This document shows positions 1-6,243 of a stretch of 20,898 bases of DNA, in pieces (within the stretch, counting starts at the first letter, position 1; every line of letters begins with the position of its first letter). Source of the DNA: Anaerolineaceae bacterium (GTDB lineage Bacteria > Chloroflexota > Anaerolineae > Anaerolineales > Villigracilaceae); the NCBI GenBank assembly GCA_009885445.1, contig VFKQ01000113.1, forward strand, positions 1-20,898, read 5' to 3'. The translations under genes and the position numbers were made by a program. A model generated the notes under the pieces. That model did no database searches, was not told the DNA's origin, and worked only from the letters and a program-made list of their open reading frames with translations.

Positions 1-490
1 CCGTTGTGGGCGCGGAGGAGGGCGCGGTGGTCGCTGGCGCGGTGGTGGTCGTCGTCGTCGTCGCGCCGGTTAAGAAGGGCATCGGGTCAAGATAGCCTTT
101 ATACGGGCCGGTGGTTTCGACGGTGCGTACCCCGAAATGCAAGTGCGGGCCGGTGCTGGCGCCGGTGTTGCCGCTCAGCCCAACCACGTCGCCGACGTTG
201 ACGGATTTTCCAACGGTCAATGTGGATTGCTGAACCATGTGCGCGTAATAAGTGAAATAGGTGGAGCCGCCATCTTGATGTTTCAACTTCACATAGTTGC
301 CATAACCGCCATCTTCAAAACCAACTTTTTCCACGGTGCCGGATGCGGCGGCCATGATTGGCGTTCCCTCGGGGATGCCGAAGTCAATTCCATTGTGGCC
401 GGCGTAGCCCCACTGCGCGTAAAAATCGGGGTTTTCTCCGAAATATTGTGTGATCGGTCCGTTCAAAGGGTAATTGAGTTGAAGTGTCAT
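1..490 (-). CDS. M23 family metallopeptidase, partial (runs off left edge)
   Basis: About 163 residues are visible. The domain has the lysostaphin/LytM-type M23 layout: GHNGID supplies H32 and D36, YYAHM supplies H84, and GPHLHFG supplies H116 and H118. H32, D36 and H118 are the expected zinc ligands. M23 enzymes cut peptidoglycan cross-bridges or stem peptides. From residue about 143 the chain becomes a Thr/Ala/Pro/Ser linker with seven consecutive Thr, so a second domain probably lies beyond the edge. The ATG at 490 has an AAAGGA site about 8 nt upstream and an in-frame TGA two codons before it, so the start is well fixed. No signal peptide or membrane segment precedes the catalytic domain, which is odd for a wall enzyme. 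The next gene is divergent. Confidence 0.88.
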   Translation of the reverse strand, partial: MTLQLNYPLNGPITQYFGENPDFYAQWGYAGHNGIDFGIPEGTPIMAAASGTVEKVGFEDGGYGNYVKLKHQDGGSTYFTYYAHMVQQSTLTVGKSVNVGDVVGLSGNTGASTGPHLHFGVRTVETTGPYKGYLDPMPFLTGATTTTTTTAPATTAPSSAPTT

Positions 491-522
491 TTGTCAAATC
501 CTTTCGTCGTTGGGATGCGCAA

Positions 523-551
523 ATTATATGCCAGTTCAATCAAAAAGACAA
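523..551 (-). promoter_or_regulatory. Predicted sigma70-type promoter of the M23 gene
   Basis: Reading the minus strand, TTGTCT (551-546) is followed by exactly 17 nt and then a perfect TATAAT (528-523). Transcription would begin near 516 and give a leader of about 25 nt carrying the AAAGGA site. No experimental support. Confidence 0.55.
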
Positions 552-589
552 AGATTGCGCGACACCTTTCCATGGCTTTTGCAAAGCCC

Positions 590-840
590 AAAAACTTTCA
601 ACACGAATTTCGCGAAGGGGCGAATACCGCGAATTTCTGTAGGAGTTACGCAGTTGAAGAGCGGATAGAGTAAGGCTAAGCAAAACCCCAAGAACTAGGC
701 GCGAATTTTGCTAACGCTTCGCGCGCGAATTATTTAAAAAATTAGCGGAAATTCGCGTAATTTGCGGCTAAAAGATTTTGAACCGCGTAAGTCCTATTCT
801 GCTTAATTCATTCGTAAAATTAGCCAATTCGTTTTATTCG
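590..840. repeat. GCGAATTT-rich intergenic repeat region
   Basis: The 491-953 gap holds no convincing gene beyond the promoters. Much of it is built of variants of GCGAATTT and its complement, at about 606, 628, 701, 724, 749 and 753. A near-perfect inverted repeat pairs 701-714 (GCGAATTTTGCTAA) with 742-756 (TTAGCGGAAATTCGC), with a 27-nt spacer. The same words recur at 10983-11032, so this is a dispersed intergenic element. Its role is unknown. Confidence 0.55.
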
Positions 841-940
841 CGTTCCAAGAACGAAAGCTACAGATTGGCATCACTTACAAATGTACCGCTACCCAAATTA
901 GCAGGCCCGCGCGGGTTTTTTTGCCGAGGCGCAGAAGCAG

Positions 941-946
941 TATAAT
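941..946 (+). promoter_or_regulatory. Perfect -10 box for the CAP gene; possible leaderless mRNA
   Basis: TATAAT lies 7 nt before the ATG at 954, which would put the transcription start at or next to the start codon. No Shine-Dalgarno sequence lies upstream of that ATG. The -35 is unclear: TTGCCG at 921-926 gives a short 14-nt spacer. Confidence 0.45.
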
Positions 947-953
947 TTTTAGC

Positions 954-1925
954 ATGAAACGTTTAACCTGTATCGCTCTGATCGCGTTGACCGTGTGGGG
1001 GGGTTCCAAAACAACCTCCGTGAACGCCAGCCCGCCAGCACAACCCTCCGCCGCCACGGCCTACGAATTAATCGAGGCGGTGAATAATCTGCGCACCTCG
1101 CAAGGCCTGGCCCCTTATTCAATTAATTTCACATTGATGAATGTAGCGCAGGCGCATTCGGATTATCAGGCCGCCATCGGCTCGGTGACTCACTACGGAC
1201 CCGGCGGGAGTAGTCCCTCTCAGCGCGCCCTCGCGGCGGGCTACCCCGTAGCGGGTGACCTGAGCCTGGGCGGATTCTACTCTGAGAATATTATGGGCGG
1301 CTCCAATTTGAGTGCGCAATCGCTCGTCAATGCGTGGAGCGGCGACGCTCCGCATTTGGGCACGATGACCTCGCCTAACTTAACCGAAGTGGGCGCGGGC
1401 GTGGCTTGCGCTGGAAGTTCTTGCTATTACACGCTAGACGCCGCGCAGTCCACCGGCGGACCGATTGTCTACACCCCGGGCGTAAACGTCACGCCCGGCA
1501 GTGGAGCCACCAGCATTGTCGTTTTCCCAAACACGCCTGAAGCGGATGGCTCGATCAAGCACAGCGTCCGTGCTGGAGAAACACTGTGGACGATTGCGCA
1601 AGCTTATGGCGCGAGCGTGGATGACATTGCGAAGCTTAATCGTATATCAGCGACCACTGTGATCTATGTGGGCGACGTGTTGATTATCCGCGCGGCGGTT
1701 TCATTGCCCAGCGCAACTGTCTCGCCCACCAGCACAATCGCCGCCACGTTTACGCCCTTCGTTTTTTGGACGATTACCAACACGGCGCACCCGACCTCCA
1801 CGCAGCCCGCGCCGTCCGCAGTGGATAGCGCCGGCGGAAATCTCGTCGTAATCATCATTATCGTGGCCGCTTTTGTTCTGGCTGGTGTGCTGACTGCGGC
1901 AAGTGCGCGCAAGAGAAATACGTAA
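954..1925 (+). CDS. Secreted CAP (SCP-like) domain protein with LysM and C-terminal membrane anchor
   Basis: The protein has 323 residues. Residues 1-25 form a signal peptide, with likely cleavage after VNA. A CAP/SCP-like domain (about 35-165) keeps the family His/Glu set: H80 (THYG), E111 (SENIM), H134 (HLGTM) and E145 (TEVG). A LysM repeat follows at 202-246 (HSVRAGETLWTIAQAYG), then a Pro/Ser/Thr linker and a hydrophobic helix at about 296-318 ending in SARKRNT. The expected topology is extracellular, anchored by the C-terminal helix, with LysM binding peptidoglycan or another glycan. The biochemical role of bacterial CAP proteins is mostly unknown. A TTG at 921 would extend the frame by 11 residues, but it lies upstream of the TATAAT and spoils the signal peptide, so ATG 954 is preferred. 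Confidence 0.88.
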   Translation: MKRLTCIALIALTVWGGSKTTSVNASPPAQPSAATAYELIEAVNNLRTSQGLAPYSINFTLMNVAQAHSDYQAAIGSVTHYGPGGSSPSQRALAAGYPVAGDLSLGGFYSENIMGGSNLSAQSLVNAWSGDAPHLGTMTSPNLTEVGAGVACAGSSCYYTLDAAQSTGGPIVYTPGVNVTPGSGATSIVVFPNTPEADGSIKHSVRAGETLWTIAQAYGASVDDIAKLNRISATTVIYVGDVLIIRAAVSLPSATVSPTSTIAATFTPFVFWTITNTAHPTSTQPAPSAVDSAGGNLVVIIIIVAAFVLAGVLTAASARKRNT

Positions 1926-1990
1926 ACAGGTAAATATGTAGACAGGTAGACAGGTAAATATGTAAACATGGAAATACGTAAACGCGGAAA
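1916..1990. repeat. Degenerate tandem repeat of about 16 bp (GTAAATAYGTAAACAG)
   Basis: Between the CAP stop and the transporter there are four to five imperfect copies of a unit like GTAAATATGTAGACAG or GGAAATACGTAAACGC, plus one half unit (GTAGACAG). The array overlaps the last codons of the CAP gene and ends about 35 nt before the transporter ATG, so it lies in the transporter's leader or promoter region. Confidence 0.7.
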
Positions 1991-2024
1991 ACACATTTCT
2001 GTACCACTTGAGGAGGTAAGTATT

Positions 2025-2912
2025 ATGAATGAAATAAAAATTGACGCACTGCTTCCCGCAGAAATTGCGGAACGCGCGGAGGCGATTGGTGTGCGCAAGG
2101 CGGGCATGCCTTTTTTTACGATGTTTATGCTGGCGGTGCTGGCAGGAGCGTTTATTGCGCTCGGCGCAATTTTCTCCACCACAGTCGCAGCGGGTGGGCT
2201 GGCCGTTACAGGCGCGGATGGGAGCGTGCAGTTTACGGCGAGTCTGCCATACGGATTGAGTCGCCTGGTGATGGGGCTGACGTTTTGTCTGGGCTTGATT
2301 CTGGTTGTGTTGGCTGGCGCAGAATTATTCACCGGCAATAACTTGATTGTCATGGCCTGGGCCAGCGGAAAAGTGACTGGACGCGCACTGCTCAGAAATT
2401 GGGCGATTGTTTATGTCGGCAATTTTGTCGGAGCGCTGGGCACGGCGGTGATGATGTTTATCACGCGCCAATATACCTTTGGCGCAAACGTGGTGGGAAT
2501 CAACGCGTTGAAGATTGCGGTGGGCAAAGTGGAATTGGAATTTTGGCAGGCGTTGGCTTTGGGCGTGTTGTGCAATGCGCTGGTTTGTCTGGCCGTCTGG
2601 CTGACGTATGGCGCGCACAGCACCGTGGATAAAATTCTGGCAATTATTTTTCCGATCACCGCTTTCGTGGCGGCGGGTTTTGAGCACAGCATTGCCAATA
2701 TGTATTTTGTGCCGTATGCGTTGCTGATTCGTAATTTTGACCCGGGCTTTACTGCATCGGTTGCTGAAAAAATTCCGCAGTTAGAAAGCCTGACTTGGGG
2801 CGCGTTCTTCCTTAACAATCTTTTGCCGGTGACAATCGGAAATATTATTGGCGGCTCGGTGCTAGTGGCCGCGGTGTACTGGTCCATTTTTTTGCGGGGC
2901 AATAAGAAATAG
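2025..2912 (+). CDS. Formate/nitrite transporter (FNT/FocA-NirC family)
   Basis: The protein has 295 residues, the usual length for this family of pentameric, aquaporin-like channels that pass formate, nitrite, hydrosulfide or similar small anions. Family signatures are clear: GAELFTGNN (98-106), the pore-histidine block AGFEHSIANMYFVP with H221, and NNLLPVTIGNIIGG (264-277). Six hydrophobic segments fit the family fold. The substrate cannot be set from sequence alone, and no formate or nitrite enzyme gene is next to it. The start is ATG 2025, with a perfect AGGAGG 8 nt upstream. An upstream in-frame ATG at 1968 lies in the tandem repeat and would add a non-homologous tail. Confidence 0.93.
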   Translation: MNEIKIDALLPAEIAERAEAIGVRKAGMPFFTMFMLAVLAGAFIALGAIFSTTVAAGGLAVTGADGSVQFTASLPYGLSRLVMGLTFCLGLILVVLAGAELFTGNNLIVMAWASGKVTGRALLRNWAIVYVGNFVGALGTAVMMFITRQYTFGANVVGINALKIAVGKVELEFWQALALGVLCNALVCLAVWLTYGAHSTVDKILAIIFPITAFVAAGFEHSIANMYFVPYALLIRNFDPGFTASVAEKIPQLESLTWGAFFLNNLLPVTIGNIIGGSVLVAAVYWSIFLRGNKK

Positions 2913-2936
2913 TTTACTTAATGCCCGTCTATTTTT

Positions 2937-2970
2937 TGCCACGGATTACACGGGTCTCCACAGATAAGGT
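2937..2970. repeat. ACGGATTACACGG-type dispersed repeat fragment
   Basis: CCACGGATTACACGG (2939-2953) followed by TCTCCACAGAT resembles the arms of the palindromic element at 14340-14490 (ACACGGATTACGCGGATTT). It sits after the transporter gene and looks like a remnant of the same intergenic family. Confidence 0.5.
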
Positions 2971-2983
2971 TTAGCTCGAAATA

Positions 2984-3015
2984 AAAATTGCGCCGACAGT
3001 TGTCGGCGCAATTTT
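2984..3015. terminator. Bidirectional intrinsic terminator
   Basis: A perfect 15-bp inverted repeat (AAAATTGCGCCGACA and its complement, 2 nt between) has A-rich and T-rich ends, so it works in both directions. It lies between the converging transporter and ankyrin genes. Confidence 0.85.
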
Positions 3016-3034
3016 GTTGGTCTCGAAAAGAACC

Positions 3035-3427
3035 TTACAGGGATTGCAAATATTCGAGCACAGCCTGAGCTTCGTCGCCGCCCATTTCGGCATGACGTAA
3101 CAAAGGAATACCATGCGGGCCGGGTTTGGTGGCCGCGCCCGAGTCGGCTTGAATGATCGCGCGGACTACATCTAATTTGCCGAGCATGGCCGCGCAGAAA
3201 ACATCCATGCGCGCACCGTGGGCCAGAAGGAAGTTGGCAATCTCTTTGCGGCCCATGTGTGCGGCGGCTCCGAGCGCGGTCTCCCAATCGCCACCGCCCC
3301 AGTCCCAGGCCGCGTTGACCAAGGCTGGCTCGTCAGCAAGCAACTCTTTCACGCGTTCAAAATCTCCGTGCGCTTTGGCGACGAATTCCTCCACGAGCGC
3401 GGAGGGCAGGGCGGGTTTTTTGTCCAT
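3035..3427 (-). CDS. Small ankyrin-repeat protein
   Basis: The protein has 130 residues and no signal peptide or membrane segment, so it is probably cytoplasmic. At least two ankyrin-type helical pairs are visible: AHGDFERVKELLADEPALVN (19-38), then ETALGAAAHMGRKEIANFLLAHGARMD (49-75), followed by AAMLGKLDVVRAIIQ (79-93). Ankyrin repeats bind proteins; the partner is unknown. The chosen ATG at 3427 has AAAGGA about 9 nt upstream. A TTG/ATG-like extension to 3466 is possible but would lack a ribosome site. It is transcribed away from tpx and converges on the transporter. Confidence 0.82.
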   Translation of the reverse strand: MDKKPALPSALVEEFVAKAHGDFERVKELLADEPALVNAAWDWGGGDWETALGAAAHMGRKEIANFLLAHGARMDVFCAAMLGKLDVVRAIIQADSGAATKPGPHGIPLLRHAEMGGDEAQAVLEYLQSL

Positions 3428-3551
3428 GAATTTTTCCTTTAATAAAAGTGGGTGATTATCGCCCAACTATATCAGAATGGAGTTCGATTTTTGAGTTGTG
3501 CGCCACTGAATATGTGGTTAAATTGAGCCATTCAATTAAAGGAGTATTCAA

Positions 3552-4076
3552 ATGCCATTGGAACGCAACGACTTTTTTAAATTAGGCGATAAATTTGCGA
3601 CCGTGATCGGCACGGACGTGCAAGTGGGTCAGCCGGCCCCGCACTTCACCTCCGCCGCGCAAGATTGGAAGCCCGTAGACCCCATCGCTGAGTCGCGCGG
3701 AAAGATTGCGATTCTGTGCGCTGTCCCTTCACTGGATACCGACACCTGTGACCGCGAAACGCGCCGCTTCAACGAAGAGGCATCCAAGCTCAACGATGAC
3801 ATTGTCATTTGGGTGGTCAGCACAGATTTTCCATTTGCTCAAAAACGCTGGTGCGGAGCGGCGGGCGTGGATCGTGTGCGTGTTGTATCAGATGTACTCG
3901 ACGCAGAGATGGGAATCAAATATGGCCTGCTGGTGAAAGAGCGACGTTACTTGCGCCGCTCAGTTTTCATTGTGAATCGCGAAGGCATTCTTTCATACGT
4001 GGCCTATATGCCCAGTAATAGCGTTGAACCGAATTATGAAGAAGTCATCGAAGCCGCAAAGCAGGCGCTCAAATAA
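3552..4076 (+). CDS. tpx: Thiol peroxidase (Tpx-type atypical 2-Cys peroxiredoxin)
   Basis: The protein has 174 residues, as usual for Tpx. The family signature VPSLDTDTCDRETRRFNEE carries the peroxidatic cysteine C66. The resolving cysteine C101 is in AQKRWCGAAG, the same place as in E. coli Tpx. The enzyme reduces hydrogen peroxide and organic hydroperoxides using thioredoxin, in the cytoplasm. An additional cysteine, C56, precedes the active site. The ATG at 3552 has an AAAGGAG site about 8 nt upstream. The gene stands alone between its own 5' region and a strong terminator, so it is probably monocistronic. The promoter is not clear. Confidence 0.93.
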   Translation: MPLERNDFFKLGDKFATVIGTDVQVGQPAPHFTSAAQDWKPVDPIAESRGKIAILCAVPSLDTDTCDRETRRFNEEASKLNDDIVIWVVSTDFPFAQKRWCGAAGVDRVRVVSDVLDAEMGIKYGLLVKERRYLRRSVFIVNREGILSYVAYMPSNSVEPNYEEVIEAAKQALK

Positions 4077-4101
4077 ATCAATCAACTGAAAATTAATTAA
4101 A

Positions 4102-4137
4102 AAAATATTGACGCCCATTAATGGGCGTCAATATTTT
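4102..4137. terminator. Intrinsic terminator after tpx
   Basis: A 36-nt perfect palindrome has the GC core GACGCCC/GGGCGTC and A/T-rich outer arms ending in a T run. It lies 26 nt after the tpx stop and can act in either direction. A spurious in-frame ATG of the next gene lies inside it. Confidence 0.85.
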
Positions 4138-4147
4138 AAGGAAACTG

Positions 4148-4191
4148 CATGCCCTAAACCATTGCGTTATGGTTCGCATGTGGAGTAATAT
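4148..4191 (+). promoter_or_regulatory. Candidate promoter overlapped by a hairpin, upstream of the ATP-grasp pair
   Basis: TTGCGT (4162-4167), an 18-nt spacer and TAATAT (4186-4191) form a plausible promoter. The -35 sits in the loop of an inverted repeat: CATGC (4148-4152) and AACCAT pair with ATGGTT and GCATG (4176-4180). This could be an operator. Both claims are from inspection only. Confidence 0.35.
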
Positions 4192-4219
4192 ACAACATTC
4201 CTTTTCATTGGAGATCATT

Positions 4220-5170
4220 ATGAAGTTATGCGTCTTGTCTGATGAAACATTTGATGATTACAATCCTGCGCCGTTCTTAAAAGATTTTGATTACGATGAA
4301 GTATATGTAAAAAAACCAGCGCTTGATTTTATGCGCGACCTCATTCAGAAAAAAAACTATGACGTCTTCTTGAATCTATGTGATGGCGGCGTGGATGAAG
4401 ATGAACGCCCGGGCGTCGATCTGGTGCAGGCGCTCGAAGAATTAAATCTTCCATACACAGGCGCAGACCCACAGTTTTACAATCCGACTCGCGAACGTAT
4501 GCAGGAAGTAGCAGACTCGCTCGGCGTGGGTTTCGCACAGGGCTTCCGCGCCACGTCGCTTGATCATCTTGAGCAGGCTGAAAAATTGCGCTACCCATTA
4601 ATGGTCAAGCACCCGCTTAGTTATGCAAGTCTCGGCATGACTCGCGATTCGCGCGTGGAAAATAAAGAGCAGTTATACCAACAGACCGAACGTCTGTTGG
4701 TATTATTTGGAAGCGCGCGCGTCGAAGAGTTTATCGAAGGACCCGAATACACCTGCTTGGTGGTGGATAACCCCGACGACCTTTCCAGCCCCATTGCATA
4801 TCCGCCCGGCCAGGTGGTGTTCACTGGCGGCGAAACATTTCAGCACACCGATGTGAAATGGATTCAATATCCCGAGATGACCGAAGTGAAAGACGCGGCA
4901 TTGATTGCGCGCATCGCCGAGATGAGCATCAAAATATATCTTGGCCTGAACGGCACAGGCTATGGCCGCACCGATATTCGCATGGCGCCCGATGGTGAGC
5001 TGTACATGCTCGAGATTAATCCAAACGCCGCCATCCTCTACAAGCCCGAAGAGTTTGGTCCTGCCGACATGCCTATCACGTATCACCCCGATGGCTACCC
5101 GGGTTTCTTCGATAAGATTTTCCGATCCGCGCTTGCGCGGCAACAACTGCGCACGGCAGAAAAAGTTTAA
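4220..5170 (+). CDS. ATP-grasp ligase, D-Ala-D-Ala ligase-like (copy 1)
   Basis: The protein has 316 residues and an ATP-grasp fold of the D-alanine:D-alanine ligase superfamily. Visible blocks are NLCDGGVDEDERPG (52-65), in place of the N-terminal substrate loop of Ddl; the nucleotide-binding strand YPLMVKH (125-131); a flexible loop SYASLGMTRDSR (134-145); VEEFIEGPEYT (168-178); and YGRTDIRMAPDGELYMLEIN, where D252, E265 and N267 are likely metal ligands. The end motif EINPNAAI departs from the Ddl consensus ENTxPG, so D-Ala-D-Ala may not be the product. Such enzymes join an acyl phosphate to an amine. ATG 4220 has GGAG 6-9 nt upstream; an ATG at 4121 lies in the terminator. It is co-transcribed with its paralog 30 bp downstream. 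Confidence 0.87.
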   Translation: MKLCVLSDETFDDYNPAPFLKDFDYDEVYVKKPALDFMRDLIQKKNYDVFLNLCDGGVDEDERPGVDLVQALEELNLPYTGADPQFYNPTRERMQEVADSLGVGFAQGFRATSLDHLEQAEKLRYPLMVKHPLSYASLGMTRDSRVENKEQLYQQTERLLVLFGSARVEEFIEGPEYTCLVVDNPDDLSSPIAYPPGQVVFTGGETFQHTDVKWIQYPEMTEVKDAALIARIAEMSIKIYLGLNGTGYGRTDIRMAPDGELYMLEINPNAAILYKPEEFGPADMPITYHPDGYPGFFDKIFRSALARQQLRTAEKV

Positions 5171-5200
5171 CTGCCGCGCGCGAAACAGCATTGAGGTTGT

Positions 5201-6163
5201 ATGAAAGTTTGCGTGCTTGCTGACGAGGTCTTTGGCGATTACTCGCCCGAACCCTATCTAAAGAATTACGAATGGAAGATGTACAACGTTCAGCGCCCCG
5301 CGCTGGAATTTATCCGCGATATATTGGCGCGCGAATCCTATGATGTATTTCTGAACTTATGCGACGGTATGGCCGACGAAGATCGTCCGGGTCTGGATGT
5401 GGTTCAAGCGCTGGAGACTCTCGGCATCCCCTTTACCGGACCGGACAGCGGGTTCTACTCTCCGAGCCGCGACCAGATGCAGGCGGTTGCGCACGAGATC
5501 GGCATTGGCTTTGCGCGCGGCATGACCGTCAACCAGGGCGAAGATATTAAGCAGGCGGTGAAGCGCGCGGGCTATCGCTATCCGCTGATGGTGAAGCATT
5601 ATGAAAGTTACGGAAGCGTGGGCATGACGCGCGATTCGCGCGTCGAGAACAGCGACCAGTTACAGTTCCAGTTTGATGCGTTGTGCGCCAGCTTCGGCGG
5701 CGCAAGGGTGGAGGAATTTATCGAAGGGCGAGAATTCACCGTGCTGATCGTGGATAACCCCGACGATTTGTCGCGCCCGTATCTGCATCAGCCGCTCGAA
5801 ATCATTTTCCCCGTTGGTGAGACGTTTAAACATTGGAAGCTGAAATTTGATGACGATCTTGATATGGATCTGGAAACCGTCAGCGAGCCTGTGCTGGCCG
5901 AGCGGCTCAAAGACATGGTGGAAAAAATGTATCTTGCGCTGGGCGGAACGAGCTATGGCCGCGCCGACATCCGCATGGATGCGGATGGCAACTTGTACAT
6001 GCTTGAACTGAACCCAGGCCCGAGTATATTAAATTCAACGGTAGAAATGACTTCCGCTGATTTCATGGTGGTGGAAGACCCGCATGGGGCGGATGGATTT
6101 TTGGATAGAATTTTTCGCTCGGCATTGGTGCGTTTTCACAATAAGGTGGCGCTGGCTCATTGA
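5201..6163 (+). CDS. ATP-grasp ligase, D-Ala-D-Ala ligase-like (copy 2)
   Basis: The protein has 320 residues and is clearly a paralog of the gene just upstream, sharing the blocks FLNLCDG, MTRDSRVEN, RVEEFIEG, VDNPDDLS and DIRM. Nucleotide-binding YPLMVKH is at 127-133, and the metal-ligand block RADIRMDADGNLYMLELN has E269 and N271. This copy keeps ELNPGPSI, nearer to the classical Ddl ending than copy 1. The middle part (about 196-230) diverges most, as expected for a different substrate. GAGG lies 5-8 nt before the ATG, and the 30-bp gap has no terminator, so the two are one transcript. No peptide or transport gene adjoins them to reveal the substrate. Confidence 0.87.
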   Translation: MKVCVLADEVFGDYSPEPYLKNYEWKMYNVQRPALEFIRDILARESYDVFLNLCDGMADEDRPGLDVVQALETLGIPFTGPDSGFYSPSRDQMQAVAHEIGIGFARGMTVNQGEDIKQAVKRAGYRYPLMVKHYESYGSVGMTRDSRVENSDQLQFQFDALCASFGGARVEEFIEGREFTVLIVDNPDDLSRPYLHQPLEIIFPVGETFKHWKLKFDDDLDMDLETVSEPVLAERLKDMVEKMYLALGGTSYGRADIRMDADGNLYMLELNPGPSILNSTVEMTSADFMVVEDPHGADGFLDRIFRSALVRFHNKVALAH

Positions 6164-6189
6164 GCCGCTGACCAAACCCCGTGCGTCAA

Positions 6190-6219
6190 AAAAAGCCGAC
6201 TCGTCAGAGTCGGCTTTTT
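6190..6219. terminator. Bidirectional intrinsic terminator
   Basis: A 13-bp perfect stem (AAAAAGCCGACTC and its complement) with loop GTCA and a T run. It ends the ATP-grasp operon on the plus strand and, read on the minus strand, the hydrolase operon. Confidence 0.88.
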
Positions 6220-6243
6220 GGTTATAGCTTCTGCGCCATGCGT

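Noticed and set aside
137..673. Plus-strand open frame over the M23 gene
   Set aside because: It is antisense to a clear M23 domain and has no family features or ribosome site.
905..921. CCCGCGCGGG plus T run as a terminator
   Set aside because: The stem allows only a 3-4 bp pairing with almost no loop, and no plus-strand gene ends before it.
921..953. TTG start giving a longer CAP protein
   Set aside because: It adds a charged MPRRRSS head before the signal peptide and lies upstream of the TATAAT; ATG 954 fits better.
1916..1990. Possible CRISPR array
   Set aside because: Units are about 16 bp, contiguous and degenerate, without unique spacers or cas genes.
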